Below are positions 41,743-52,120 of a DNA stretch of 64,000 nucleotides, in pieces; the first letter of the stretch is position 1; every line of letters starts with the position of its first letter. A program made the translations under genes and the position numbers. The notes under the pieces are model-generated. The model did no database searches. It saw nothing but the letters and a program-made list of their open reading frames with translations, and was not told where the DNA came from. The stretch comes from Piscinibacter sp. XHJ-5 (lineage in GTDB: Bacteria > Pseudomonadota > Gammaproteobacteria > Burkholderiales > Burkholderiaceae_C): assembly GCF_029855045.1 (NCBI RefSeq), contig NZ_CP123228.1:1922001-1986000 (forward strand). The letters are read 5' to 3'.

Positions 41743-42387
41743 ATGCAGCCGTTTCGCCTTCACAAGGGGCTCGTGGCCCCGATGGACCGTGAGAACGTCG
41801 ACACCGACGCCATCATCCCCAAGCAGTTCCTGAAGTCGATCAAGAAGTCCGGCTTCGGACCGAACCTGTTCGACGAGTGGCGCTACCTGGATCCCGGCTT
41901 TCCCGGCCAGGACCCGGCGTCGCGCAAGCCCAATCCGGACTTCGTGCTGAACCAGCCGCGCTACCTGGGTGCCTCCGTGATGCTGGCGCGCAAGAACTTC
42001 GGCTGCGGATCCTCGCGCGAGCACGCGCCGTGGGCGCTCGATCAATACGGCTTTCGTGCCCTCATCGCCCCCAGCTTCGCCGACATCTTTTTCAACAACT
42101 GCTTCAAGAACGGCCTGCTGCCGATCGTGCTGCCGGAGCACGAGGTGGCCCGGCTGTTCGACGAGGTGGCGGCCTTCGTCGGCTACCAGCTGACCATCGA
42201 CCTCGAGCGCCAGGTGGTGATCAAGCCTGACGGCAGCGAGCTCGCATTCGAGGTGCAGCCGTTTCGCAAGTACTGCCTGCTGAACGGGTTCGACGACATC
42301 GGCCTCACGCTGCGGCACGCCGACAAGATCAAGGCTTTCGAGGCGGAACGGCTGCTGAAGAAGCCGTGGCTGGCTCACCGCATCTGA
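41743..42387 (+). CDS. leuD: 3-isopropylmalate dehydratase small subunit
   Basis: This 214-residue swivel subunit completes LeuCD. Typical segments are [37 protein letters not shown] and [17 protein letters not shown]. It begins 2 bp after the entericidin stop and precedes leuB by 23 bp. Confidence 0.96.
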   Translation: MQPFRLHKGLVAPMDRENVDTDAIIPKQFLKSIKKSGFGPNLFDEWRYLDPGFPGQDPASRKPNPDFVLNQPRYLGASVMLARKNFGCGSSREHAPWALDQYGFRALIAPSFADIFFNNCFKNGLLPIVLPEHEVARLFDEVAAFVGYQLTIDLERQVVIKPDGSELAFEVQPFRKYCLLNGFDDIGLTLRHADKIKAFEAERLLKKPWLAHRI

Positions 42388-42410
42388 GTCCAAGACAAAG
42401 GAAATCGCTC

Positions 42411-43502
42411 GTGAAGATTGCAGTGCTGCCGGGTGACGGCATCGGGATCGAGATCGTCGCCGAGGCGGTGAAGGTGCTGAAGGTGCTCGACCTCCCGTTG
42501 GAAATGGAACAGGCGCTCGTCGGCGGCACGGCCTACGAGGCTCACGGCCATCCGCTGCCCGATTCGACGCTCAAGCTCGCGCAGCAGGCCGATGCCGTGC
42601 TGTTCGGGGCCGTCGGCGACTGGAAGTACGACAAGCTCGAGCGCGCGCTGCGTCCGGAGCAGGCCATCCTGGGTTTGCGCAAGCACCTGCAGCTGTTCGC
42701 CAACTTCCGCCCGGCGATCTGCTATGAAGAGCTCACGCACGCGTCGAGCCTCAAGCCCGAGCTGGTGGCCGGCCTGGACATCCTCATCATCCGCGAGCTC
42801 ACCGGCGACATCTACTTCGGGCAGCCGCGCGGCCGCCGGCTGTCGCCCGACGGCGCCTTCGAAGGGCAGACCGAGGCGTTCGACACGATGCGCTATTCGC
42901 GGCCGGAGATCGAGCGCATCGCTCACGTTGCCTTCCAGGCGGCGCGCCGGCGCGGCAAGCGCGTCACCAGCGTCGACAAGGCCAACGTGCTGGAGACCTT
43001 CCAATTCTGGAAGGACATCGTCACGGAGGTGCACGCGCAGTACCCGGACGTGGAGCTCGAGCACATGTACGTCGACAACGCGGCGATGCAGCTCGTCAGG
43101 GCGCCCAAGAAGTTCGACGTGCTGGTCACCGGCAACATGTTCGGCGACATCCTGTCGGACGAGGCGGCGATGCTCACCGGCTCGATCGGCATGCTGCCGT
43201 CCGCCTCGCTGAACGCCGACAACAAGGGCCTGTACGAGCCCAGCCACGGCAGCGCGCCCGACATTGCAGGCAAGGGAATTGCTAATCCGTTGGCTACAAT
43301 CCTGTCTGCCGCCATGATGCTCCGCTACTCCCTCGCCCAACCCGAAGCCGCCGACCGCATCGAGTCGGCCGTCAAGCACGTGCTGGCGTCGGGTCTGCGC
43401 ACCGCGGACATCTGGTCCGAGGGCAGCACGCGCGTGGGTACCCGCGAAATGGGTGACGCCGTGGTCGCCGCCATCGTCAAAACCATTACCAAGAAGAGCT
43501 AG
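42411..43502 (+). CDS. leuB: 3-isopropylmalate dehydrogenase
   Basis: This 363-residue NAD-dependent enzyme oxidises and decarboxylates 3-isopropylmalate. It begins at GTG ([15 protein letters not shown]) with AAAGGAAA upstream. [17 protein letters not shown], the catalytic Lys in [14 protein letters not shown] and the metal site [10 protein letters not shown] with [11 protein letters not shown] are present. It closes the leuC-ecn-leuD-leuB operon; a structured 86-bp gap separates it from asd. Confidence 0.96.
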   Translation: MKIAVLPGDGIGIEIVAEAVKVLKVLDLPLEMEQALVGGTAYEAHGHPLPDSTLKLAQQADAVLFGAVGDWKYDKLERALRPEQAILGLRKHLQLFANFRPAICYEELTHASSLKPELVAGLDILIIRELTGDIYFGQPRGRRLSPDGAFEGQTEAFDTMRYSRPEIERIAHVAFQAARRRGKRVTSVDKANVLETFQFWKDIVTEVHAQYPDVELEHMYVDNAAMQLVRAPKKFDVLVTGNMFGDILSDEAAMLTGSIGMLPSASLNADNKGLYEPSHGSAPDIAGKGIANPLATILSAAMMLRYSLAQPEAADRIESAVKHVLASGLRTADIWSEGSTRVGTREMGDAVVAAIVKTITKKS

Positions 43503-43526
43503 TCAGCTCCGGATCGTCTCGCCCCT

Positions 43527-43563
43527 ACCTCTCCGGCGATTCGAGCCGGAGGAACGGAGAGGT
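43527..43563 (+). promoter_or_regulatory. nested hairpins upstream of asd
   Basis: ACCTCTCCG (43527-43535) is the exact inverse of CGGAGAGGT (43555-43563). Between them TCCGGC (43532-43537) pairs with GCCGGA (43545-43550). The two pairings partly compete, so the leader could fold in two ways just before asd. It may be a terminator-like or attenuator element. Confidence 0.4.
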
Positions 43564-43588
43564 TTCAACAACTCGCAAGGGCATAGAG

Positions 43589-44716
43589 ATGAGAGTCGTA
43601 GGATTGGTGGGATGGCGCGGCATGGTCGGCTCCGTGCTGATGGACCGCATGCAGGCCGAAGGCGATTTCGCGCTGATCGAGCCGGTGTTTTTCAGCACCA
43701 GCGCCGTCGGCGGCAAGGCGCCGGCATTCGCCAAGAACGAGGGTACGCTGAAGGACGCGTACGACATCGACGCGTTGAAGCGCTGCGACATCGTCATCAC
43801 ATGCCAGGGCGGCGACTACACGACGGAAGTCTTTCCCAAGCTGCGCGCGGCAGGCTGGACCGGTCACTGGATCGACGCGGCGTCCACGCTGCGCATGAAG
43901 GACGACGCGGTCATCGTCCTCGACCCCGTCAACCTGCCGGTGATCAAGAAGGCGCTGGCCAACGGCGGGCGTAACTGGATCGGCGGCAATTGCACCGTCA
44001 GTTGCATGCTGATGGGCGTCGGGGCGCTCTACAAGGCGGGGCTCGTCGAGTGGATGAGCACGCAGACCTACCAGGCGGCTTCTGGCGGCGGCGCGCAGCA
44101 CATGCGCGAACTGCTGGCGCAGTTCGGCACGCTGAACGCCGAAGTGAGGTCGCTGCTGGCCGATCCCAAGAGCGCCATCCTGGAGATCGATCGGCTCATC
44201 GTCGCCAAGCAGCGCGCACTCACCGAGGCCGAGACGGCGAACTTCGGCGTGCCGCTGGGCGGCAGCCTCATCCCCTGGATCGACAAGGACCTGGGCAACG
44301 GCGTGAGCCGGGAGGAATGGAAGGGCGGGGCCGAGACGAACAAGATCCTGGGACAAGGCGAGGGCTTCGGCACGCCTTCCGTGCCGGTCGACGGCTTCTG
44401 CGTGCGGATCGGCGCGATGCGCTGCCACAGCCAGGCGCTCACCTTCAAGCTGAAGAAGGACGTGCCGCTGGCCGATGTCGAGGCGCTCATCGCCGGCGAC
44501 AACGACTGGGTCAAGGTCGTGCCGAACAACCGCGAAGCGACCATGCGGGAACTGACGCCGGTGGCCGTCACCGGCACGCTCGACATTCCGGTGGGCCGCC
44601 TGCGGAAGATGGCCATGGGCCCCGAATACCTCGGCGCATTCACCATTGGCGACCAGCTTCTCTGGGGTGCGGCCGAGCCCCTGCGCCGCATGCTTCGCAT
44701 CCTGCTGGAGGCGTGA
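43589..44716 (+). CDS. asd: aspartate-semialdehyde dehydrogenase
   Basis: This 375-residue enzyme reduces aspartyl phosphate to aspartate semialdehyde, feeding lysine, methionine, threonine and cell wall diaminopimelate. The NADP motif is [18 protein letters not shown] and the catalytic Cys is C135 in [12 protein letters not shown]. Later segments KTNKILGQ-like ([13 protein letters not shown]) and [17 protein letters not shown] fit the family. The leuB-asd-fimV-truA order is conserved widely in beta- and gammaproteobacteria. Confidence 0.96.
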   Translation: MRVVGLVGWRGMVGSVLMDRMQAEGDFALIEPVFFSTSAVGGKAPAFAKNEGTLKDAYDIDALKRCDIVITCQGGDYTTEVFPKLRAAGWTGHWIDAASTLRMKDDAVIVLDPVNLPVIKKALANGGRNWIGGNCTVSCMLMGVGALYKAGLVEWMSTQTYQAASGGGAQHMRELLAQFGTLNAEVRSLLADPKSAILEIDRLIVAKQRALTEAETANFGVPLGGSLIPWIDKDLGNGVSREEWKGGAETNKILGQGEGFGTPSVPVDGFCVRIGAMRCHSQALTFKLKKDVPLADVEALIAGDNDWVKVVPNNREATMRELTPVAVTGTLDIPVGRLRKMAMGPEYLGAFTIGDQLLWGAAEPLRRMLRILLEA

Positions 44717-44719
44717 AAT

Positions 44720-44753
44720 CGTCCGGGCAACGTTCCGTTACGTTGCCCGGACG
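44720..44753 (+). terminator. hairpin after asd
   Basis: CGTCCGGGCAACG (44720-44732) and CGTTGCCCGGACG (44741-44753) form a perfect 13-bp stem with an 8-base loop just after the asd stop. No T-run follows, so its strength as a terminator is uncertain. Confidence 0.6.
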
Positions 44754-44816
44754 CGACATATTGACGGTATCGCGAACCGGATGGGCCTGTGACCCAATGT
44801 CAGTAAATGCATGAGC

Positions 44817-44845
44817 TTGTCACCCTATCTGCTTGATGTTATTGT
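44817..44845 (+). promoter_or_regulatory. candidate fimV promoter
   Basis: TTGTCA (44817-44822) and TATTGT (44840-44845) are 17 bp apart in an unusually AT-rich patch, giving a start near 44852 and a ~57-base leader before the TTG start of fimV. A perfect TGAGCA-AG-TGCTCA palindrome lies in that leader at 44860-44873. Confidence 0.5.
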
Positions 44846-44908
44846 GTTTTATTGGATTTTGAGCAAGTGCTCACCGCGCATTGGCGCGATCGAGAGTTGG
44901 GAGACGCC

Positions 44909-47638
44909 TTGAAGAGAACCTCGCTGTACACCGGGCGATTCGCCTTGACCGGAGTGGCTGCGGCTGCGCTGTGGCTCACCGTGCCGGACGCATGGGCGCT
45001 TGGACTCGGGCGGCTCAATGTGCAGTCTGCGCTCGGCGAGTCGTTGCGCGCCGAGATCGACGTCACCAGCCTCACGCCCGAAGAAGCGTCCAACTTGCGC
45101 ATTCGTGTCGCGCCACCTGAATCGTATCGAGCCGCGGGCGTCGACTACAACGCGGTACTGCCTGGTACCACGGCACAGCTGCTGCGCCGCGCCGATGGTC
45201 GACCGTACCTCCGCCTCACCAGCGACCGTGCGGTCCAGGAGCCCTTCGTCGACGTGATTCTCGAGATCTCGTGGAACACCGGCCGCCTGGTGCGTGAATA
45301 CACCTTGCTGTTCGATCCGCCTACGCGCGCCCAGGCCGCAGCGCCCGTGCCGACGCCGTCCACGGCACCCGTCATCGGCTCGGCACCGGCTCCCGCGCCG
45401 GCGCCCACCCCGGCCGCCGCCGCGCCCGCGCCTGCGCCCGCCGTCACTGCCGCGCCGGTTCCTCCGCCCGCGCCCCGCACGGCGGAACGCCGCCCCGCGG
45501 CCCCGAAGGCTGCGGCCGCCGACACCGACACCGCCTCGAAGAGCGGTCCCACCGGGGCCGACGAATACCGCGTGCGCCCCGGCGACACCCTGTCGCGCAT
45601 CGCAGGCAAGACGCAGCGCCAGGGCGCCTCGCTCGACCAGATGCTGGTGTCGCTGTTCCGTGGCAACCCGGACGCCTTCATCGAGAACAACATGAACCGG
45701 CTCAAGGCCGGTGTGGTCCTGGCGGTTCCGAGCGCCGAGCAGGCCAAGGCAATCACCACCGGCGAGGCTCGCGAAGTCATCCAGGCGCAAAGCGCCGACT
45801 TCGGTGCCTACCGCCAGCGTCTCGCTGGCGGCGTGCCTGATGCGAAGACCGAAGGTTCTGCCCGCACGGCAGGCGGCAAGGTCCAGGCCACGGTGGAAGA
45901 CCGCAAGCAGGCGGCCGCGCCCACCCCCGACAAGCTCACGCTGAGCAAGGGCGCCGCCGGTTCCAAGGCATCCGCGGCCGAAGAGAAGGTCGCGAAAGAG
46001 CGCGAGAAGAAGGACCAGCAAACCCGCGTCGCGGAGCTGTCGAAGAACGTCGAAGAACTGAAGAGGCTTGCCGGCTCAGCCTCGGCCCCGGCCGCCAAGG
46101 CACCTGCCGCACCTTCGCCGGCGCCCGCTGCACAAGCCACTGCGCCGGCAAAGCCGGGGCCGACGATCACGGCGCCCATCGCGACCCCGACGGTGCCCCC
46201 ACCCCCCGCTCCGTCCGTCGCGGCCGCGCCGACACCTGCCGCGCCAACCGCTCCCGCCGCGGCATCGCTGCCCGCCACCGTGACCGCGGCTGCACCTGCA
46301 CCTGCACCTGCACCTGCGCCTGCACCGATCGCACCGGTCGTCACGACGCCGGCTCCCACCGCATCGCCGCCGCTCGTCGCCGCGAAGCCGCCGGCGCCGG
46401 TGACCCGCCCCGCTGCGCCGGCCGTCGAAGAGCCCAGCCTGCTCGGCTCCATGTTCGACGACAACCCGTGGGCGCTCGGCATCGGCGGTGCGCTCGTCGT
46501 GCTGCTCGCGGGCTTCGGCATCTACCGCTTCAGCCGCCGCTCCAAGAAGGACAGCGGCGAGACCTCGTTCCTCGAGAGCCGCCTGCAACCCGATTCGTTC
46601 TTCGGCGCCAGCGGCGGCCAGCGCATCGATACGCGTGATGCCGGCGGTGCCTCGTCGTCCATGAGCTATTCGCTGAGCCAGCTCGACGCCATCGGCGACG
46701 TCGATCCGGTCGCCGAAGCCGATGTGTACCTCGCCTACGGCCGCGACCTGCAGGCCGAAGAGATCCTCAAGGAGGCGATGCGCAGCAATCCGGAGCGCCT
46801 CGCCATCCGCACCAAGCTGCTCGAGGTGTACGCCAAGCGGCGTGACACCAAGGGCTTCGAACTGCTGGCCACGCAGCTGTTCGCCCTGACCCGAGGTGAG
46901 GGCGAGGACTGGGCCAAGGCGCAGGAACTTGGCCAGCAGATCGATCCGGACAACGCGCTGTACAAGCCGGGCGGTGCGCCCACCTCGCAAAGCGTCGAAG
47001 GCGCTCCGCTCACCGAGCCGCTGGGCGCCAGCACGATGCCGCAGTCGGTGCTGCCGTCGCCCTCACAGTTCGAGCGCGCCAAGGCCGAGATGGAAGACCA
47101 GAAGCGTCAGCACGCCCCCGAGGCGGTGGACAGCGGTTCGGTCGACCTCGACCTGGACCTGGATCTCGACGCCCCCGCTGCGCCGGTGAGCGCGCCGTCG
47201 CCGCTCATCAACACGCAGCCCCTGGCGCGTGAGGCAGAAGCCGAGCACGACCCCGACGCGACGCTGAACTTCGAGCCCGTGGTGCCCAAGATGCCACCCG
47301 CGCCGGCGCCGGCTCCTGCTGCCGCGGTGAATTCGGGCTTCGCGATGGACTTCGACCTGTCGGCGATCTCGCTCGACCTGGACGGCCCCGGCAACTCGGG
47401 CAACGCGCACGCCGCTACCGCGACGCGCGTCGCCGAGCCGCAGGCGGACCTCTCCGGTTTCGATCTGGGTGACGCGGAAGACGGCGGGGACCCGCTCGCC
47501 CGCAAGCTCGAGCTCGCCGAGGAATTCCGTCAGATCGGCGACATGGAAGGCGCGCGTGACCTGCTGCAGGAAGTCGTCGCCAAGGCCAACGGCGCGCTGA
47601 AGACCAAGGCGCAGGGCATGCTCGACGACCTGAGCTGA
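44909..47638 (+). CDS. fimV: FimV-like pilus/polarity hub protein
   Basis: This 909-residue protein starts at TTG 44909, with GGGAG upstream, giving a proper signal peptide (KRTSLYTGRFALTGVAAAALW). The N-terminal FimV domain (LGLGRLNVQSALGESLRAEIDV) is followed by a LysM peptidoglycan-binding domain (~220-275). Long Pro/Ala-rich regions surround a coiled coil, then a single transmembrane helix (~519-541), acidic repeats (DLDLDLDLD) and a C-terminal TPR-like FimV motif (ARKLELAEEFRQIGDMEGA). In Pseudomonas FimV organises polar type IV pili and c-di-AMP/cAMP signalling. Its place between asd and truA is conserved. Confidence 0.9.
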   Translation: MKRTSLYTGRFALTGVAAAALWLTVPDAWALGLGRLNVQSALGESLRAEIDVTSLTPEEASNLRIRVAPPESYRAAGVDYNAVLPGTTAQLLRRADGRPYLRLTSDRAVQEPFVDVILEISWNTGRLVREYTLLFDPPTRAQAAAPVPTPSTAPVIGSAPAPAPAPTPAAAAPAPAPAVTAAPVPPPAPRTAERRPAAPKAAAADTDTASKSGPTGADEYRVRPGDTLSRIAGKTQRQGASLDQMLVSLFRGNPDAFIENNMNRLKAGVVLAVPSAEQAKAITTGEAREVIQAQSADFGAYRQRLAGGVPDAKTEGSARTAGGKVQATVEDRKQAAAPTPDKLTLSKGAAGSKASAAEEKVAKEREKKDQQTRVAELSKNVEELKRLAGSASAPAAKAPAAPSPAPAAQATAPAKPGPTITAPIATPTVPPPPAPSVAAAPTPAAPTAPAAASLPATVTAAAPAPAPAPAPAPIAPVVTTPAPTASPPLVAAKPPAPVTRPAAPAVEEPSLLGSMFDDNPWALGIGGALVVLLAGFGIYRFSRRSKKDSGETSFLESRLQPDSFFGASGGQRIDTRDAGGASSSMSYSLSQLDAIGDVDPVAEADVYLAYGRDLQAEEILKEAMRSNPERLAIRTKLLEVYAKRRDTKGFELLATQLFALTRGEGEDWAKAQELGQQIDPDNALYKPGGAPTSQSVEGAPLTEPLGASTMPQSVLPSPSQFERAKAEMEDQKRQHAPEAVDSGSVDLDLDLDLDAPAAPVSAPSPLINTQPLAREAEAEHDPDATLNFEPVVPKMPPAPAPAPAAAVNSGFAMDFDLSAISLDLDGPGNSGNAHAATATRVAEPQADLSGFDLGDAEDGGDPLARKLELAEEFRQIGDMEGARDLLQEVVAKANGALKTKAQGMLDDLS

Positions 47639-47653
47639 CCCCCGGTTGCCTGC

Positions 47654-48439
47654 ATGACGAGGCTGGCCCTGGGCGTCAGCTACCGGGGCCGGAACTATCA
47701 CGGCTGGCAAAGCCAGCCCGATGGCAACACCGTCCAGGACAAGCTCGAGGCCGCCCTCACGAGCTTCGCGGCCCGGCCCGTCGGCACTGTCTGTGCCGGG
47801 CGCACGGATGCGGGCGTGCATGCGCTCAACCAGGTGATCCACCTCGACGTGGACATCGAGCGCGAGCCGTTCTCCTGGGTGCGCGGAACCAATCGCTACC
47901 TGCCGCACGACATCGCGGTCCAATGGTGCCGGCCGGTGACGCCCGACTTCCATGCGCGCAACAGCGCTTGCGGGCGCCGCTACGCGTACCTCCTGCTCGA
48001 GTCGCCGGTGCGGCCCTCCGTCGAGGAGGGTTCAGCCGGTTGGGCATTTCGGGCGCTGCAGGCCGAGCCGATGCACCAAGCCGCGCAGGTGCTGATCGGC
48101 GAGCACGACTTCAGCGCGTTCCGCGCGGCCGAATGCCAGGCCGCGACACCAGTCAAGGTGATGCGCGCGATCGACATCCACCGGCGCGGCGCCTACTGGC
48201 GCTTCGAGTTCGACGCCAGCGCGTTCCTGCACCACATGGTGCGCAACATCATGGGCTGCCTCGTCGCCATAGGCAGCGGCACACGGCCGCCGGCATGGAT
48301 GGCGGAGGTGCTGGCGTCGCGCGACCGCAGCCGCGCTGCACCGACCTTTTCCCCCGATGGGCTTTACTTCGTCGGGCCGTACTACGATGCACGACATGCC
48401 ATTCCGCACCACACGCCGGCGATGGACTGGCTGCCCTGA
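47654..48439 (+). CDS. truA: tRNA pseudouridine(38-40) synthase
   Basis: This 261-residue pseudouridine synthase modifies positions 38-40 of the tRNA anticodon arm. The catalytic Asp is D52 in CAGRTDAGVHALNQ. YRGRNYHGWQSQPDGNTVQ and FLHHMVRNIMGCLVAIG are also family segments. It follows fimV by 15 bp and precedes trpF by 9 bp. Confidence 0.96.
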   Translation: MTRLALGVSYRGRNYHGWQSQPDGNTVQDKLEAALTSFAARPVGTVCAGRTDAGVHALNQVIHLDVDIEREPFSWVRGTNRYLPHDIAVQWCRPVTPDFHARNSACGRRYAYLLLESPVRPSVEEGSAGWAFRALQAEPMHQAAQVLIGEHDFSAFRAAECQAATPVKVMRAIDIHRRGAYWRFEFDASAFLHHMVRNIMGCLVAIGSGTRPPAWMAEVLASRDRSRAAPTFSPDGLYFVGPYYDARHAIPHHTPAMDWLP

Positions 48440-48448
48440 CTCCCGACC

Positions 48449-49096
48449 ATGCCCTTGAGAACCCGCATCAAGATTTGCGGCCTCCGACGTGAGGCCGACG
48501 TCGATGCGGCCGTGGAAGCCGGCGCCGATGCGATCGGCCTGGTCTTCTACGACAAAAGTCCGCGCCGCGTGAGCATCGAGCGCGCAGCCGAGCTGGCGCG
48601 CCGGCTGCCGGCGTTCGTGACGCCTGTCGGCCTGTTCGTCAATGCAGCACCGGCGTTGATCGCCGAGGCAGTGCGTGCCATTCCGCAGCTGGTGCTGCAA
48701 TTCCACGGCGACGAGACCCCCGCCGAATGCACGGCGGCGGCAAGGCCATACCTGCGGGCGGCCCGCATGGCGCCGGGACTCGACTTGGTAGAATTCGCGG
48801 CTCGCCACCCCGACGCGCGAGCCTTGCTGCTCGACGCCCACGTCGAAGGTTATGGCGGCGGCGGAAAGGTCTTCGATTGGTCACTCATTCCACGAAACGT
48901 GCCCTGTCCAGTCGTTTTGTCTGGTGGGTTGCATGCCGGAAATGTGATCGAAGGAATTCTTCGGGTCCGGCCCTGGGCCGTTGACGTGAGCTCCGGCGTG
49001 GAGGCCGAAAAAGGCATCAAGGATGCCGCGGCGATCCGCCGGTTCTGCGAAGCGGTGCGCGAGGCAGATGCCCGCATCGCCTCGAGCGAAGCCTGA
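48449..49096 (+). CDS. trpF: phosphoribosylanthranilate isomerase
   Basis: This 215-residue TIM barrel performs the Amadori rearrangement of phosphoribosylanthranilate in tryptophan synthesis. The catalytic Cys is in [15 protein letters not shown], the catalytic Asp is in [19 protein letters not shown], and the phosphate loop is [11 protein letters not shown] with VDVSSGVE. It leads the trpFBA run. Confidence 0.95.
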   Translation: MPLRTRIKICGLRREADVDAAVEAGADAIGLVFYDKSPRRVSIERAAELARRLPAFVTPVGLFVNAAPALIAEAVRAIPQLVLQFHGDETPAECTAAARPYLRAARMAPGLDLVEFAARHPDARALLLDAHVEGYGGGGKVFDWSLIPRNVPCPVVLSGGLHAGNVIEGILRVRPWAVDVSSGVEAEKGIKDAAAIRRFCEAVREADARIASSEA

Positions 49097-49112
49097 AGAA
49101 ACGGATTTCTTC
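49095..49112 (+). promoter_or_regulatory. hairpin at the trpB start
   Basis: GAAGAAA (49095-49101) pairs with TTTCTTC (49106-49112) over CGGA, ending one base before the trpB ATG. It would cover the purine-rich stretch that must serve as ribosome binding site, which may couple trpB to trpF translation. Confidence 0.35.
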
Positions 49113-49113
49113 C

Positions 49114-50376
49114 ATGAGTTACCAGCAGCCCGATGCACGGGGGCATTTCGGCCCCTATGGCGGCACCTTCGTCGCCGAGACCCTGATCCATGCGCTCGAC
49201 GAACTGAAGGCGGCGTACGCCGAAGCGCAGAGCGACCCGGCCTTCCTGAGCGAGTTCCAGTCCGAGCTCGCGCACTTCGTGGGCCGCCCCAGCCCCATCT
49301 ACCACGCGGCGCGCCTGAGCCGCGAGCTGGGCGGCGCACAGATCTACCTCAAGCGTGAGGACCTCAACCACACCGGCGCGCACAAAGTCAACAACACCAT
49401 CGGCCAGGCGCTGCTGGCGCGCCGAATGGGCAAGCCGCGCGTGATCGCGGAAACCGGCGCCGGCCAGCACGGCGTGGCCACCGCGACGATCTGCGCCCGC
49501 TACGGCCTGGAGTGCGTGGTCTACATGGGCAGCGAGGACGTGAAGCGCCAATCGCCGAACGTCTACCGCATGCACCTCCTCGGCGCGAAGGTGGTGCCGG
49601 TGGAAAGCGGCTCGCGCACGCTGAAGGATGCGCTCAACGAAGCGCTGCGCGACTGGGTGACCAACGTCGAGAACACTTTCTACATCATCGGCACGGTGGC
49701 CGGCCCGCATCCCTATCCGACGATGGTGCGCGACTTCCAGCGCGTGATCGGCGACGAGTGCCTGGCGCAGATGCCCGAGATGATCGGCCGCCAGCCCGAC
49801 GCGGTGATCGCTTGCGTGGGCGGCGGCAGCAATGCGATGGGCATCTTCTATCCGTACATCGCGCAGGCAGGCACGCGCCTGATCGGCGTCGAGGCGGCAG
49901 GGCAGGGGCTCGACACGGGCAAGCACGCGGCATCGCTCTCGGCAGGCTCGCCTGGTGTCCTGCATGGCAACCGTACGTACCTGCTGCAGGACGCGAACGG
50001 CCAGATCACCGAGACGCATTCGATCTCGGCTGGTCTCGACTACCCGGGCGTGGGGCCGGAGCATTCGTACCTCAAGGACATCGGCCGGGCCGAGTACGTG
50101 GGCATCACCGACGACGAGGCGCTGCAGGCCTTCCACCGCCTGTGCCGCACCGAAGGCATCATCCCCGCGCTCGAGTCCAGCCACGCGGTGGCGCACGCGA
50201 TGAAGATGGCGCCGACCATGCGCAGCGACCAGCACCTGCTGGTCAACCTCTCCGGTCGCGGCGACAAGGACATCGGCACCGTCGCCGACCTGTCCGGCGG
50301 CGAGTTCTTCTGCCGGCCGTCGTGCCAGGGCCAGAGCGCGAAGGGCGCCGACACGATCGTGAAGGGGCCGAAATGA
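49114..50376 (+). CDS. trpB: tryptophan synthase beta subunit
   Basis: This 420-residue PLP enzyme joins indole and serine. The PLP lysine is K91 in [30 protein letters not shown] is the phosphate loop and [14 protein letters not shown] the tunnel region. Its stop overlaps trpA by 4 bases, matching the 1:1 alpha-beta complex. Confidence 0.97.
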   Translation: MSYQQPDARGHFGPYGGTFVAETLIHALDELKAAYAEAQSDPAFLSEFQSELAHFVGRPSPIYHAARLSRELGGAQIYLKREDLNHTGAHKVNNTIGQALLARRMGKPRVIAETGAGQHGVATATICARYGLECVVYMGSEDVKRQSPNVYRMHLLGAKVVPVESGSRTLKDALNEALRDWVTNVENTFYIIGTVAGPHPYPTMVRDFQRVIGDECLAQMPEMIGRQPDAVIACVGGGSNAMGIFYPYIAQAGTRLIGVEAAGQGLDTGKHAASLSAGSPGVLHGNRTYLLQDANGQITETHSISAGLDYPGVGPEHSYLKDIGRAEYVGITDDEALQAFHRLCRTEGIIPALESSHAVAHAMKMAPTMRSDQHLLVNLSGRGDKDIGTVADLSGGEFFCRPSCQGQSAKGADTIVKGPK

Positions 50377-51184
50377 GCCGCATCGCGAAGGTCTTCCAGG
50401 CGCTTGAGGCACGCGGGCGCAAGGCGCTGATCCCCTACATCACGGCAGGTGATCCGTATCCGGATGCGACGGTCGAGATCATGCTCGCGATGGCCAAAGG
50501 GGGCGCGGACGTCATCGAACTGGGGGTGCCGTTCTCCGATCCGATGGCCGACGGGCCCGTGATCCAGCGCGCCGCCGAGCGCGCGCTCGCCAAGGGCATC
50601 GGCATGCCGCAGGTGCTGGGCTGCGTGCGCAGCTTCCGCGAGAAGGACGCGGCGACGCCGGTCGTCCTGATGGGCTACGCCAACCCGATCGAGCGCTATG
50701 GCGTCGAGCGCTTTGTCGCCGATGCCCAACTGGCCGGCGTGGACGGCGTGCTGGTGGTCGACTACCCGCCCGAGGAGTGCGAGGTGTTCGCCGCCACCCT
50801 GCGCCAGGCCGGCCTCGACCCCATCTTCCTGCTCGCGCCCACGTCCACCGAGCAGCGCATGAAGGAGGTCGCCCGCGTCGCAAGCGGGTACGTGTACTAC
50901 GTGTCGCTGAAGGGTGTGACCGGCGCCGGACATCTCGACACCGACGCCGTGGCCTCCATGGTCCCGCGCATCAAGTCGTTCGTGAAGATGCCGGTGGGTG
51001 TAGGCTTCGGCATTCGCGACGCACAAAGCGCCAAGGCCGTGGCCGCGGTGTCCGACGCGGTCGTCATCGGATCCGCGATCGTGCAATTGCTGGAAGCCCA
51101 GCCGCGCGACAATGTGGCCGCCGCCGGCGGGCGTTTCATCGCCGACATCCGCGCGGCACTCGATTCCCTGGAAGGAGCACCTCG

Positions 51185-51188
<4 letters not shown>
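50373..51188 (+). CDS. trpA: tryptophan synthase alpha subunit
   Basis: This 271-residue TIM barrel cleaves indole-3-glycerol phosphate. Catalytic E49 and D60 are in [32 protein letters not shown] and [12 protein letters not shown] are further family segments. It overlaps trpB (ATGA) and its stop overlaps the accD start, so all are read from one message. Confidence 0.97.
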
Positions 51189-52057
<869 letters not shown>

Positions 52058-52075
52058 TCCGTTCCGGCGCATCGC

Positions 52076-52097
52076 GAAGGCGGCTTCGGCCGCCTTC
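52076..52097 (+). terminator. UUCG-tetraloop hairpin between accD and folC
   Basis: GAAGGCGGC (52076-52084) pairs with GCCGCCTTC (52089-52097) across a TTCG loop, a very stable fold. Only a short CTTT follows, so it may attenuate or stabilise the 3' end of the accD message rather than fully terminate. Confidence 0.45.
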
Positions 52098-52120
52098 TGC
52101 GCTTTGAGTCCTCCACCGCC

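Noticed and set aside
46080..46440. Repetitive Pro/Ala-rich DNA as a possible repeat array or frameshifted stretch
   Set aside because: It stays in frame as the low-complexity linker of FimV, which is normal for this family.
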